From contig CALVWJ010000001.1 in assembly GCA_944366945.1 (NCBI GenBank), positions 162,404 through 226,403 of the forward strand: DNA of 64,000 nucleotides, written 5' to 3'. Source of the stretch: an uncultured Clostridia bacterium. Its GTDB lineage: Bacteria; Bacillota; Clostridia; Christensenellales; CAG-138. The notes under the pieces were generated by a model. That model searched no databases and was not told the origin of the DNA. It was given only the letters and a program-made list of their open reading frames with translations. Positions 1 to 8,477 of the stretch are shown here, in pieces (the stretch's first letter is position 1; every line of letters begins with the position of its first letter). The translations under genes were made by a program, and so were the position numbers.

Positions 1-102
1 AATAAAATGGTGCAACGCAACGGAATGCTTAATATGTTCAGTCAATTTGAACATATTAAACCGGATTGGGACTTGCAAAACATCCCCCAAAACAGCGCAT
101 AA
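1..102 (+). CDS. 3' end of an unknown gene (partial)
   Basis: Frame 1 is open from the first base to a TAA at 100-102, giving the last 33 residues of a protein whose start lies outside the window. The tail is polar with several Asn, Gln and Phe residues. I recognise no family in it. A strong intrinsic terminator starts 4 bases after the stop, which supports a real gene end rather than a chance open frame. Confidence 0.45.
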   Translation, partial: NKMVQRNGMLNMFSQFEHIKPDWDLQNIPQNSA

Positions 103-106
103 AAAT

Positions 107-155
107 CGGCACCTTGAAGCGAGACTGAAGCGCAAGAAGGTGCCGCATTTTTAGG
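107..155 (+). terminator. Intrinsic terminator
   Basis: Arms CGGCACCTT (107-115) and AAGGTGCCG (137-145) pair perfectly over 9 bp and are followed by CATTTTTA. It closes the partial gene at the window start. Confidence 0.75.
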
Positions 156-294
156 GCGGATTATCCCTACAAGTTGTGGATTCGCTGCGTTTTTCTGCAG
201 CCTATTCGGCGCTTTTGCGCCGTCCGTTATGGGTCGGCAGCAGCATGCAAAGGGCCATACGCTGCGTTAGACTGCACGCCTACATCGAACCCGT

Positions 295-579
295 TTAAAA
301 CCCGGTCTCCTGCTTCAACTGCTGCATGCTCTGCTTGGCAGATTGCACTTCATTGGTGGGAGCGTCCTTGGTTTTGTACATGTTGCGCTGCTTCATCTGC
401 TCAAAAACGGCGAGCTGGTCCGAAGAACATTCCGTCAAATTCTTGAGAAGAATCTGGCGCAGGTTTTCGCAAGAGGCTTCCGTTACGCCGCCTGCATAAT
501 CCTTGACAAGCTGTTTTTCCTGCGAGAGGAAATCGGTGAGCAATTCCTGTTCGGTCATATTGGGTCTGGTGCTGTTCAT
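295..579 (-). CDS. CotF-family spore coat protein
   Basis: 94 residues. The segment from about residue 8 (MTEQELLTDFLSQEKQL) through TEASCENLRQILL and the MKQRNMYK helix is the pattern of the CotF-type coat family, a small ferritin-like helical bundle laid down in the spore coat. Two in-frame ATGs are available: the one at 585 touches the AAGGAGGT ribosome site, whereas the one at 579 sits 6 nt from it, so 579 is chosen. It lies 12 nt downstream of a second coat-like gene and is surely co-transcribed with it. Expected expression is in the mother cell late in sporulation; I could not firmly place a sporulation sigma promoter. Confidence 0.82.
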   Translation of the reverse strand: MNSTRPNMTEQELLTDFLSQEKQLVKDYAGGVTEASCENLRQILLKNLTECSSDQLAVFEQMKQRNMYKTKDAPTNEVQSAKQSMQQLKQETGF

Positions 580-591
580 GTTCATACCTCC

Positions 592-849
592 TTATTGATG
601 GCTGTTAAGGTAGTTCATCAATGCGTCAAAGTGCTGCTTGTGATGTTGCGCCGCGCGGTTGCTCAAATCCTTGAGTGGCTGCTCGGTGAACCATTCGGAA
701 AACAGGCAGCATTTTTTGTAGGCAAGCGCTTCGTGATGCATCTGATCCTGCACAATGCCGAGGTTTTTGGCCTCGATCTGCGGTGCACCTGCTTCCGTGT
801 TCCAATTGAATGTGGCGTTTGGGTTAAACGTCTGGTTATTGTTTGCCAT
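592..849 (-). CDS. Small CotF-like spore coat protein
   Basis: 85 residues, first gene of the coat pair, with an AAGGAGGG ribosome site 4 nt before the ATG. The N-terminus is Asn/Thr rich and probably disordered; the rest (residues 25-85) is helical with a QDQMHHEALAYKKC stretch and a closing HHKQHFDALMNYL helix typical of short CotF relatives that travel with a full CotF gene. Function is inferred as a structural coat component. It diverges from recX across a 170-base gap, in which the minus-strand text near 905-915 (CATAATAAT) resembles a mother-cell sigma -10 but is too weak to call. Confidence 0.7.
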   Translation of the reverse strand: MANNNQTFNPNATFNWNTEAGAPQIEAKNLGIVQDQMHHEALAYKKCCLFSEWFTEQPLKDLSNRAAQHHKQHFDALMNYLNSHQ

Positions 850-1020
850 TTTGCCCTCCTTGTGGATCCTTGATGGATTTAGTATTGCGCGCGTGCCTGC
901 TGATTATTATGATAGATGTAGGGCAGATCTGGAAATAAGGTGCAAGGCAAATGCGCGCGGCCCGCGCGCTGCGATTGCAGCGCCATGCGCATAAAACATA
1001 ATGGAAGGAATTGGAAAAAT

Positions 1021-1536
1021 ATGAAAAAGAGCAAAACAGGAAACGCGCCCTTGGATGCAGCGTTTCAGTTCCTCACTACAAAAGCGCGCACTGTGCGCGA
1101 GATGGAAGAACACCTGGATTCGATGAACTATGGGGAATATGAAGTGTATCAAGCAGTAGAGCGGCTTAAGGAGCTGGGATACCTAAACGATGAAAAATAC
1201 GCTGCAGATTTCGTGGAAACGCGCCTTGCAGCAAAACCGGTAAGCAGGCGCAAGCTTAGAGAGCAGCTTTATGCCCATAAGCTCCCAGGCGAGCTGATCG
1301 ATGCGGCGCTTGCACAGGTCACGGATACAGTGGAAGCTGCGGGTGCGCTCGCCGTTGCAGAGAAATTTGCGCGCCAGTTTGCCGCGCTGCCTCCGGAAGA
1401 GCGCAGGGTGCGCACAATGCGCAGGCTCGTCGGGCGCGGATTTTCCTATGATGCGGCACGTGCGGCGCTTGAAAGGGTATTTGGCGATGCAGAGGGGCTT
1501 TCTGCATGTGTGGGAGAGGAAGATGGCGAAGATTGA
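1021..1536 (+). CDS. recX: RecX regulatory protein
   Basis: 171 residues. RecX binds RecA filaments and limits recombinase activity. The sequence shows the three-helix repeats of the family: AFQFLTTKARTVREMEEHL, then YQAVERLKELGYLNDEKYA, the most recognisable RecX block, then RKLREQLYAHKLPGELIDAAL and a C-terminal RRLVGRGFSYDAARAAL repeat. The open frame extends upstream to 940, but ATG 1021 has an AAGGAA site ahead of it and starts where the family begins. The 3' end overlaps birA by 14 bases, so the two are translationally coupled. Confidence 0.88.
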   Translation: MKKSKTGNAPLDAAFQFLTTKARTVREMEEHLDSMNYGEYEVYQAVERLKELGYLNDEKYAADFVETRLAAKPVSRRKLREQLYAHKLPGELIDAALAQVTDTVEAAGALAVAEKFARQFAALPPEERRVRTMRRLVGRGFSYDAARAALERVFGDAEGLSACVGEEDGED

Positions 1537-2314
1537 TAAAAGAGCCCTCGAGCAAGCGCTTGCAGGGAATCCTCTCGCGCGGCGCATTGTAATTTTAGAG
1601 GAAACGGAATCCACAAATTTGGCCGCAAAAGCGCTTGCAGCGCAAGGCGCCCCCGATGGCACGCTTGTACTTGCCTATCGGCAGACGGCTGGACGTGGCC
1701 GGCGCGGCCGGGCCTGGGAATGCGAGGCGGGCGCTTGCGCCTGCATGAGCGTGTTGCTGCGCCCGTCATTCCCTATGGAGCTTGCACCCCGCATTACGCC
1801 GGCCGCGGCGCTTGGCGTGTGCCATGCACTGCGGGTGTATGGCGCGGAAGCTTTCATCAAATGGCCCAATGATGCATATGTGGGTGGAAAAAAGATTTCC
1901 GGCATTCTTTCCGAGCTGGGAACTTTAGGGAAAGACTATTTCATCGTTTGCGGCATTGGCATCAACGTGCTGCAACGGTCGTTCGCAGGCCCGCTTGCGC
2001 AAACCGCGACATCGCTTCTGCTTGAAACCGGCCGAACTGTTGCGCTCGAACAGGTAATAATAGCCATACTTGCAGCGCTTACCCCGCTTTTTGCGGGATG
2101 TGGGAACGACGCGGCATATGCCGCAATGATGGAGGAATATCGCCGCCTTTCCTGCACGCTGGGGCGCGCGGTAACGCTTACCGGGCCGGGCGGCGTATAC
2201 AGCGGCATAGCAGAGGATTTTGATGCCCTTGGCAGGCTGCTTTTGCGCACAGAGGATGGAGCGCTTATCACGATGCAAGCAGGGGATGTTTCGCTTAGAA
2301 ATAGGGATAATTAA
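1523..2314 (+). CDS. birA: Biotin--[acetyl-CoA carboxylase] ligase (BirA), catalytic form
   Basis: 263 residues. It activates biotin to biotinyl-AMP and attaches it to the carrier lysine of biotin enzymes. The biotinyl-AMP loop GRGRRGRAW (about 56-64) and the block KWPNDAYVGGKKISGIL are both present. The protein begins directly with the catalytic core and has no N-terminal helix-turn-helix, so it is the non-repressor type. ATG 1523 lies inside the end of recX. The C-terminal SH3-like domain is present. Convergent with the methyltransferase gene; a 6-bp hairpin (2317-2332) lies between them. Confidence 0.92.
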   Translation: MAKIDKRALEQALAGNPLARRIVILEETESTNLAAKALAAQGAPDGTLVLAYRQTAGRGRRGRAWECEAGACACMSVLLRPSFPMELAPRITPAAALGVCHALRVYGAEAFIKWPNDAYVGGKKISGILSELGTLGKDYFIVCGIGINVLQRSFAGPLAQTATSLLLETGRTVALEQVIIAILAALTPLFAGCGNDAAYAAMMEEYRRLSCTLGRAVTLTGPGGVYSGIAEDFDALGRLLLRTEDGALITMQAGDVSLRNRDN

Positions 2315-2338
2315 ACCATTGCTGAAGCAATGCGCAAA

Positions 2339-3532
2339 TTAAAGCTTGAAAAAAGCCATTTGCCCAGCATAATTGCAGGCCTGCAGGCAGGCATTTGGCA
2401 GATGTGGAAGCGTGATCACCGTTCCGGGAGTGGGCGAAAGGGCATAGGAACGCGGGCAAAAAAGGCCGTCTTGATTGCGTTCTCCTGCGGCCAGATAGGC
2501 AAGGCGTTGCTCCCCAGCGCCGTGATAGACGATGCGGATAATCCCTTCTGTATCCTGGAGCGCAACCTGTGGCGTCAGATCAGCATAGGGCGGGGCATCA
2601 TAAAGAATTCGCAGCGCCTGTCCACCATCAAAAAACGTGGGTTCACTCTGCGAAACCAGCTGGCGGGCGCGCAGAAGCTGCATTGCAACCGGGGAAGCAT
2701 CGCAAACAAGAAAGCGCCGGCCGAGCTTTGCGGCTACAGCCGCTGTGGTACCGCTTCCGGAAAACAGATCGCACACGAGATCGCCGGGGCGCGAAGAGGC
2801 AAGGATGATCCTGCGCAAAAGGGCTTCCGGCTTTTGCGTGCTAAACCCCGTGCGTTCCGGGTCGCGCTGATGCAGATGTTCCACATCATCCCAAACATCG
2901 CTGGGGAAAACCGGAGTATCTTCCGTATAAGTATAGGTTTTCCCGCCGGAACGGATGGAAAAGCAAACGCGGCCATGCGCATCCACGCTGCGTTTCATGT
3001 TGTTGCGTTTTTCCGGGCCGCGCGGGATGCCCACGGCAGCGATGTTAAAGTATACGGATTTGGATTTGCGGTAAAATAAAATCGTATCGTGCTTGCGGGA
3101 ATAATGGCGGGTGCTGCGGCCGCCAGATTTATAGGCCCAGACGATCTCGTTCATGAAATTTTGTGCGCCAAAAATTTCATCCAGAAGAAAACGAAGCTGG
3201 TGGCTCATGCGGTAATCGATGTGGAGGTAAAGCGAGCCATCCCGTGCGAGCAACCGCTTGCATGCGCTGAGCACTGCGCGCATCATGGAAAGGTATTCCT
3301 CCTGGCCGAGCGTGTCAGAATAGGCAGGGATTGTAAGGCGCGCTTTCCCGGCGGCAAGCTTTACGGAAAACGTATCGCCCGTTCCAAAGGGCGGATCAAG
3401 ATAGATGAGCTGGACCTGCTCTTCATATTCGCCGGCCAACCGCTGGGCGATCTCCTCCGCCCGGCCCAGCAGAAACAGCCCGGGGCCACCTGCAGGATAC
3501 ACTTCCCCTTTGCAATGGATGGCTTGTTCCAT
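2339..3532 (-). CDS. Orphan site-specific DNA methyltransferase (N6-A or N4-C, beta-class order)
   Basis: 397 residues. Catalytic motif IV DPPF is at 46-49 and the AdoMet motif I FSGSGT at 257-262, so the catalytic motif comes first, as in the permuted beta class that methylates adenine N6 or cytosine N4. TQKPEALLRRI (232-242) is the helix normally seen just before motif I. The region between (about 130-220) would hold the target recognition part, and the last 110 residues are an extra C-terminal domain I do not recognise. No restriction endonuclease or specificity gene is adjacent, so it looks solitary. The ribosome site GAGGGAGGGAG is strong. It lies 58 bases downstream of the GntR gene, separated by a terminator. 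Confidence 0.85.
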   Translation of the reverse strand: MEQAIHCKGEVYPAGGPGLFLLGRAEEIAQRLAGEYEEQVQLIYLDPPFGTGDTFSVKLAAGKARLTIPAYSDTLGQEEYLSMMRAVLSACKRLLARDGSLYLHIDYRMSHQLRFLLDEIFGAQNFMNEIVWAYKSGGRSTRHYSRKHDTILFYRKSKSVYFNIAAVGIPRGPEKRNNMKRSVDAHGRVCFSIRSGGKTYTYTEDTPVFPSDVWDDVEHLHQRDPERTGFSTQKPEALLRRIILASSRPGDLVCDLFSGSGTTAAVAAKLGRRFLVCDASPVAMQLLRARQLVSQSEPTFFDGGQALRILYDAPPYADLTPQVALQDTEGIIRIVYHGAGEQRLAYLAAGERNQDGLFCPRSYALSPTPGTVITLPHLPNACLQACNYAGQMAFFKL

Positions 3533-3556
3533 GCGCGCTCCCTCCCTCTATGGTAT

Positions 3557-3581
3557 AAAAAAACCCGGTGCAAAAACCGGG
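3557..3581 (-). terminator. Intrinsic terminator of the GntR gene
   Basis: On the minus strand, arms CCCGGT and ACCGGG enclose a 6-nt loop and are followed by seven T residues. It separates the regulator from the methyltransferase. Confidence 0.75.
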
Positions 3582-3590
3582 GAATGCGGA

Positions 3591-4241
3591 TCAATCGTTG
3601 TCGGAACGTCCGTCGTGTACGCTGATGATATGGGCTTCCATGCGCATTTTTGCGTCTTCGGGCCGGTGCTGTTCAATCGCCTCAAAAATCGCGCGGTGTT
3701 CCGCAAGAGATTGCGTGGGGCGCTCCGGCACCGTAAGCGAAGTGCGGCGCACGCGGCGCGTGTTGTGATGCAAAGAGGTAAGAATGTGGCGCAGGATCCT
3801 GCTGTTGCTTGCGGAAAAAATCACATCGTGGAATTCCGTGTCAAGCCGGGCAAGGTTGGCTGCATCGTTTTTGCGGGTATACATTTCCATGAGTTCAACG
3901 ATTTCCGTGAGCCGGGCAAGGTTGGCCGCATCGATGCGCTCAGCTGCCCAGTAGGCCGCCTGGCCTTCCAGAAGGTGACGCACGGTAAAAATATCGTCGA
4001 TATCATGGCTGGACATGCCCTGCACCATCATGCCGCGGTTCGGGATGGAGACCACGAGGTCTTCCAACTCGAGCTGCTTAAGCGCTTCGCGGATGGGCGT
4101 TCGGCTTACATCAAGCTCTTCCGCCAATTTCGTTTCAACAAGATAATCGCCCGTTTTATAGCGCCCTTCAATTATATCTTCCCGAATGCGCGTGTAAACC
4201 TTTGCGGTCAAGGATTGCTTATCGTTCGGATCAAAAAACAT
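3591..4241 (-). CDS. GntR-family transcriptional regulator, FCD subgroup
   Basis: 216 residues. The N-terminal winged helix is plain: YTRIREDIIEGRYKTGDYL, then a recognition helix in LAEELDVSRTPIREALKQL. The rest is an all-helical FCD effector domain with the metal/ligand residues seen in this group (LDTEFHDVIFSAS, later LAEHRAIFEAIEQ). FCD regulators respond to small organic acids or sugar acids. The start at 4241 (MFFDP) follows an AGGAGGAACC site; the open frame upstream to 4295 has none. No metabolic gene is next to it, so its target is not evident from context. Confidence 0.9.
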   Translation of the reverse strand: MFFDPNDKQSLTAKVYTRIREDIIEGRYKTGDYLVETKLAEELDVSRTPIREALKQLELEDLVVSIPNRGMMVQGMSSHDIDDIFTVRHLLEGQAAYWAAERIDAANLARLTEIVELMEMYTRKNDAANLARLDTEFHDVIFSASNSRILRHILTSLHHNTRRVRRTSLTVPERPTQSLAEHRAIFEAIEQHRPEDAKMRMEAHIISVHDGRSDND

Positions 4242-4266
4242 GAGGGTTCCTCCTATTTCATATATT

Positions 4267-4295
4267 ATTTTAGTGCAAGTAACACGACAATGCAA
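4267..4295 (-). promoter_or_regulatory. Sigma-A type promoter of the GntR gene
   Basis: On the minus strand TTGCAT (4290-4295) and TAAAAT (4267-4272) are separated by exactly 17 bases. The palindrome GCATATATGC (4305-4314) just upstream of the -35 is a candidate site for autoregulation. Confidence 0.6.
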
Positions 4296-4419
4296 GAAAA
4301 AACATGCATATATGCGTTTTCTTTTCTTTCAGCATAGCATGAAAGGAATTATGCGCGCGCGGGCATACTAGATTCGCGGCCACAAAGGACATGGCCGGAA
4401 AGGATAGGCGTGAAAATAA

Positions 4420-5805
4420 ATGAAATCAGTTTTCTATCTGCTTTTACTTGCATTATGCGCTGCGTTGCTTGTCGGTTGCGAAAACCAGGAATATGCTGAT
4501 CTTGCAGAGGCAATTCGTGCAGGCGCAACCCTTGGGGAGAACATTGAAATCGACGGTATGGATGTTTCCGGCATGGAAGTAGCCAAAGCGCGCCGGGCAC
4601 TGCTTGCGCAGCAGGATGCATACCTTGCATCGCTGCAATATGAGATCCGCGCAGGGGAGGGGGTTGCACATGCGAATGCGGCGGAGCTTGGCGCTGCCTC
4701 GGATCTGGACGATGTGCTGCTCAAAGCGCTCTGCGTTACGCAGTATTACCCTGGTGCAAACCGTGCGCGCACTTTTGGCACCTCGCTTACCATTGATGAA
4801 AAAAAACTCGCTGCGCAGGCGGAGGCCATTGCAGCAGCGCTTCAAGTGCAGCCGGAAAACGCAACGGCTGCATACGATAAAGAAGCGGGAGAGTTCGTTT
4901 ACACGGAATCGGCGGATGGGCTTAGCGTGGATGCGCAGCGCCTTGCCGATCAACTCAAAATTGCAGTGCTTGCAGAACGCAGCGCATCCATAGAACCATA
5001 TACAAACGTGCTTGCGGCAGAATATACCATCGAAGACGCGCGCAATGATACACAGCTTGTTGCGGAGTTTTCCACCTCTTTTGCGGGCTCTACCTATGGA
5101 AAAGCAAACCGGGTGTTCAATATTGCCAAAGCAGCGGGGCTGATTAACGGAGTAACGCTTGAACCTGGGGAGGAATTTGACATGAACGCCATCCTTGGCC
5201 CGCGCAATGGCGAAAATGGATGGAAGGAAGCTACCGGCATCCGGGACGCTGTGTATGTGCAGGAATATGGCGGGGGCGTCTGCCAGGTGAGCAGCACATT
5301 GTACAACGCAGTGCTGATGGCGGACCTTGAAGTAACCGACCGCACACATCATTCGTGGCCGCTTGGATATATTGATATTGGCCGGGATGCAACAATCAGT
5401 ACAGGCGGGCCGAATTTTAAGTTTGCCAATTCTCAAGATGTGCCGGTCACCGTTGGGGCGCAGGTAAATGAGGAGGAAAAAACGATAACCGTTTCCCTGT
5501 ATGGCCGCCCGCTTGCCGATGGCGTAACCATCCGCATCACCTCCGAAAAGATTGAGACCCTCCCGGAAGCAGAAATGGAGATCGTGGAGGATGATAGCTT
5601 GGCACCAGGCGTGCAGCAGGTGGTGCGCGAACCGCGGCGCGGCAGCGTATCCGTAACCTATAAGGAATATTATGACGCAGATGGGAATTTCCTTAGGCGA
5701 GAACAGGTTACAAAGGATAAATATAGATCCATTTCGGGGATTACGCATGTTGGACCGCAGCTTGGTACAGTGCTTGCAGAAACAGCCGATGTTTCAGCTG
5801 ATTGA
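4420..5805 (+). CDS. VanW-domain lipoprotein with peptidoglycan-binding-like domain
   Basis: 461 residues. Hydrophobic signal peptide with lipobox LLVGC, modified cysteine at residue 20, so it should be anchored outside the membrane. Residues about 35-110 (GENIEIDGMDVSGMEVAKA) match the YoaR-like putative peptidoglycan-binding domain that usually precedes VanW. The VanW domain spans about 230-365 (NRVFNIAKAAGLINGV, GGGVCQVSSTLYNAVL, THHSWPLGYI). The last 80 residues form a G5-like beta extension. VanW proteins are cell-wall associated, their reaction is unsettled, and vancomycin resistance should not be assumed. The ribosome site is weak, so the start rests on the signal peptide. Confidence 0.88.
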   Translation: MKSVFYLLLLALCAALLVGCENQEYADLAEAIRAGATLGENIEIDGMDVSGMEVAKARRALLAQQDAYLASLQYEIRAGEGVAHANAAELGAASDLDDVLLKALCVTQYYPGANRARTFGTSLTIDEKKLAAQAEAIAAALQVQPENATAAYDKEAGEFVYTESADGLSVDAQRLADQLKIAVLAERSASIEPYTNVLAAEYTIEDARNDTQLVAEFSTSFAGSTYGKANRVFNIAKAAGLINGVTLEPGEEFDMNAILGPRNGENGWKEATGIRDAVYVQEYGGGVCQVSSTLYNAVLMADLEVTDRTHHSWPLGYIDIGRDATISTGGPNFKFANSQDVPVTVGAQVNEEEKTITVSLYGRPLADGVTIRITSEKIETLPEAEMEIVEDDSLAPGVQQVVREPRRGSVSVTYKEYYDADGNFLRREQVTKDKYRSISGITHVGPQLGTVLAETADVSAD

Positions 5806-5964
5806 TAGTGGGAATATGGGGGTTGAGCCTGCTTGCATGCATAAAAAGGCTCCGTGAAAAGGGTACAATTGTGCATGCAGCTGACAGGCACAGGCGCGCG
5901 ATTTGACATTTTTATGATCTATGGTAGAATATTACATACTAAGTTGCAGCATGGGAGTGGACGC

Positions 5965-6333
5965 ATGGTTATTGGAACGGGTATTGATATCATCGAGGTA
6001 GAGCGCGTAAAAAAGGCAACGGAAAAGCCCGCGTTCCTAAAAATGGTATTCACCCCTGCAGAACAGGCGTATTTTGAACGCTTTAACTTCGAACCGCAGA
6101 CCATTGCGGGTACCTTCGCCGCAAAGGAAGCAACGGCAAAAGCGCTTTCGGTAGGGTTTCGCGGCATTAAATGGACGGACATCGAAGTGCTGCATGATGA
6201 AAACGGCAAGCCCTATGCAACGCTGCAGAACGCCGCGCTTTCGCGCATGCGGGAACTGATGGGGAAAACTGTGCATGTGAGCATTTCGCATATCAAACAG
6301 CTTGCAGTGGCGCAGGCGATTGTGGAGGATTGA
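5965..6333 (+). CDS. acpS: Holo-[acyl-carrier-protein] synthase
   Basis: 122 residues, normal for AcpS. It transfers 4'-phosphopantetheine from CoA to apo-ACP; its substrate acpP is at 18030 in this window. The magnesium-binding Asp in GTGIDIIEVERV and the FAAKEATAKAL helix carrying the catalytic Glu are intact, and the C-terminus has VSISHIKQLAVAQAIV. ATG 5965 gives the family N-terminus; the open frame to 5854 is read-through. nnrD follows after a terminator, a pairing common in Firmicutes. Confidence 0.95.
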   Translation: MVIGTGIDIIEVERVKKATEKPAFLKMVFTPAEQAYFERFNFEPQTIAGTFAAKEATAKALSVGFRGIKWTDIEVLHDENGKPYATLQNAALSRMRELMGKTVHVSISHIKQLAVAQAIVED

Positions 6334-6347
6334 ATTTTGTTTTTCCG

Positions 6348-6372
6348 GGCGGGAGCATTCCCGCCTTTCTTT
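6348..6372 (+). terminator. Intrinsic terminator between acpS and nnrD
   Basis: GGCGGGA (6348-6354) and TCCCGCC (6359-6365) pair around a GCAT loop, followed by TTTCTTT. It may only reduce read-through, since nnrD begins 37 bases later. Confidence 0.65.
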
Positions 6373-6408
6373 ATGCAGTAGGCTGCTGAGGCGGCGCGGA
6401 GGAATGCA

Positions 6409-7311
6409 ATGGATGAGCATGTGCTGACGAAAAACGAGATTGCGGCGCTGCTGGGGCAGCGCAAGCGGGAAAGCAATAAAGGAGATAACGGGCATGGGCT
6501 ATTGCTCGCGGGCAGTGGAACTATGCCGGGCGCCGCCTGCATGGCTGCCACGGCGGCTTTGCGCGCGGGCATTGGAACGCTCAAGGTGATCTGCCCTAAG
6601 CCGGCTGTGGAAGGCCTGCGCGCACTTCCCGAAGCAATGCTTGCGCCGCTCGCCGGGGAAGGCTGGGACTCTTGTGGCGAAGGGCTGCTTGCTCCGTATC
6701 TGCGCGATGCAAGCTGCATTGCCATCGGGCCGGGGATGGGCCGCGCGCCAGAGACAGACGGCGTGTTGCACTGTGTGCTCAGCGTGCAAAAGCCCACCGT
6801 TGTGGATGCGGATGGGTTGTTCGCGCTCGCGCGCAGCCCGCAGGCACGCGCTGCGCTGCATGGCAAGGTAGTGCTTACGCCGCATTTTGGGGAAATGGCA
6901 CGGCTTTGCAGAATGGAGATTGCAGCAGTGCGGGAAAACCAGGAAGCGCTTGCGCGCCGCTATGCGGCAGAATGGGGATGCATTGTACTTCTAAAGGGCG
7001 CGCGCAGCGTGATTGCTGCGCCGGATGGGCGCTACGCATGGAATGAAACGGGCAACCCCGGCCTCGCAAAAGGGGGCAGCGGGGATGTGCTCGCAGGGAT
7101 TGCGCTTGCTATGCTTGGACAGAAGCTTGAACCATTTGAAGCGGCATGCGCAGCTTCCTTTTTGTTGGGCGCTTCCGCCGATGTGGCGCTCGATGTGCTG
7201 CGGGAGCGTATGCTCATGGCGCGCGATGTAACGGAAATGGTAGAATGGACGCTCCAAAACAGCGTTTATCAAATAAGCAAAGGAACAACGGGAGGAGAAC
7301 AACAATGCTGA
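6409..7311 (+). CDS. nnrD: ADP-dependent NAD(P)H-hydrate dehydratase
   Basis: 300 residues. It repairs hydrated NADH and NADPH using ADP. The ribokinase-like fold is shown by GHGLLLAGSGTMPGAACMAA, the GPGMGRAPET segment, VVDADGLFAL, LTPHFGEMARL and the phosphate-binding NPGLAKGGSGDVLAG near the C-terminus. Only the dehydratase half of YjeF is present; the N-terminal epimerase is missing here. The stop overlaps the next gene by 7 bases. Confidence 0.92.
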   Translation: MDEHVLTKNEIAALLGQRKRESNKGDNGHGLLLAGSGTMPGAACMAATAALRAGIGTLKVICPKPAVEGLRALPEAMLAPLAGEGWDSCGEGLLAPYLRDASCIAIGPGMGRAPETDGVLHCVLSVQKPTVVDADGLFALARSPQARAALHGKVVLTPHFGEMARLCRMEIAAVRENQEALARRYAAEWGCIVLLKGARSVIAAPDGRYAWNETGNPGLAKGGSGDVLAGIALAMLGQKLEPFEAACAASFLLGASADVALDVLRERMLMARDVTEMVEWTLQNSVYQISKGTTGGEQQC

Positions 7312-8468
7312 TCTTAAAAAACGGGAAGCTTTTGACCATGGCGGGGCCGGAATTCGTTGGGGACATTGCGGTTGAAAACGGGAAGATCATAGCGCTTGGC
7401 GAGGAGCTCCCTGCAGAAAACGCGCAGGTGCGCGACGTTTCCGGCTGTTATGTGATGCCGGGCATTGTGGACGCACATTGCCACATCGGCATGTGGGAAG
7501 ACGGCATGGGCAAAGAAGGATCGGATGGGAACGAATGCACCAATCCCGTTACCCCGGAGCTGCGCGCGATCGACGCCATCAACCCTTATGACCGCTGCTT
7601 TACCGAGGCTTGCGCAGCAGGCGTTACCACCTGCGTCACGGGGCCGGGCAGTGCAAACGTTGTGGGCGGCCAATTTGTTGCCATGAAAACAGCAGGCGAT
7701 TCCGTAGAGGATATGACGCTGCGCTTCCCTGTTGCTATGAAGGCGGCATTCGGTGAAAATCCCAAAAGAGTGTATGGCGATTCTGAAAAAACGCCGCAGA
7801 CCCGCATGGCGACGGCTGCCATTTTGCGCAAGGCACTGCTGGATGCACAGGAATATGGCAGGAAGATCGAAGAAGGCAAACAGGATCCCGCCAAGCGGCC
7901 GCCGCGCGATTTGGGAAAAGAAGCGCTCCTCGCCGTTATAAAGCGCGAGCTTCCCATGAAGATTCATGCGCACCGGGCGGATGACATCCTCACGGCGATC
8001 CGCATTGCAAAAGAATTCAACATCCGCTTTACATTGGAACATTGCACGGAAGGGTACCTTATCCCCGCGCAGATAAAGCGGGCGATCGAGGAACAGGGCG
8101 CGGGTATTATTGTGGGGCCGCTTCTGAGCGAACGCAGCAAGATCGAGCTGCGTAACCTATCCTTTAAAGCCCCTAAAGTTCTTTATGATAACGGCATCGA
8201 ATTTGCAATCATGACCGACCATCCCGTCATTCCCGAACAGTATTTAACGGTCTGTGCAGCGCTTGCTGTGCGCGAGGGCCTGCCGGAGGAAGTCGCGCTG
8301 CGTGCGATTACCATCCAGGCCGCGCGCATTACGGGCATCGACGACCGCGTAGGCAGCTTGGAGGTCGGGAAGGATGCGGATATTGCGGTATTCAACGGGC
8401 ATCCGCTCGATTTCCGCACGCGCTGCGTGCTCACGCTGGTGAATGGGAAGATCGCACATGAGGAATGA
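7305..8468 (+). CDS. Amidohydrolase-superfamily metal-dependent hydrolase
   Basis: 387 residues, start ATG 7305 after GGAGGAGAAC; the longer open frame runs back through nnrD and is not real. A short beta domain at each end (residues 1-50 and about 345-387) encloses a TIM barrel. Metal ligands visible: HCH in GIVDAHCHIG, His in KIHAHRADD, His in TLEHCTEGYL, and Asp in AIMTDHPVIP. The GPGSANVVGGQF and DADIAVFNGHPLDF blocks are shared by uncharacterised imidazolonepropionase-like amidohydrolases. Substrate unknown; its neighbours (nnrD, folate cyclo-ligase) hint at housekeeping or metabolite repair rather than a catabolic operon. Confidence 0.88.
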   Translation: MLILKNGKLLTMAGPEFVGDIAVENGKIIALGEELPAENAQVRDVSGCYVMPGIVDAHCHIGMWEDGMGKEGSDGNECTNPVTPELRAIDAINPYDRCFTEACAAGVTTCVTGPGSANVVGGQFVAMKTAGDSVEDMTLRFPVAMKAAFGENPKRVYGDSEKTPQTRMATAAILRKALLDAQEYGRKIEEGKQDPAKRPPRDLGKEALLAVIKRELPMKIHAHRADDILTAIRIAKEFNIRFTLEHCTEGYLIPAQIKRAIEEQGAGIIVGPLLSERSKIELRNLSFKAPKVLYDNGIEFAIMTDHPVIPEQYLTVCAALAVREGLPEEVALRAITIQAARITGIDDRVGSLEVGKDADIAVFNGHPLDFRTRCVLTLVNGKIAHEE

Positions 8469-8477
8469 GCATAAAGA

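Noticed and set aside
4453..5748. 431-codon open frame antisense to the VanW gene
   Set aside because: Covers the same DNA as a clear lipoprotein gene, with no ribosome site or recognisable domain.
4420..5805. Vancomycin-resistance label for the VanW protein
   Set aside because: No vanS/R/H/A/X genes nearby; VanW domains are widespread in wall-associated proteins unrelated to resistance.
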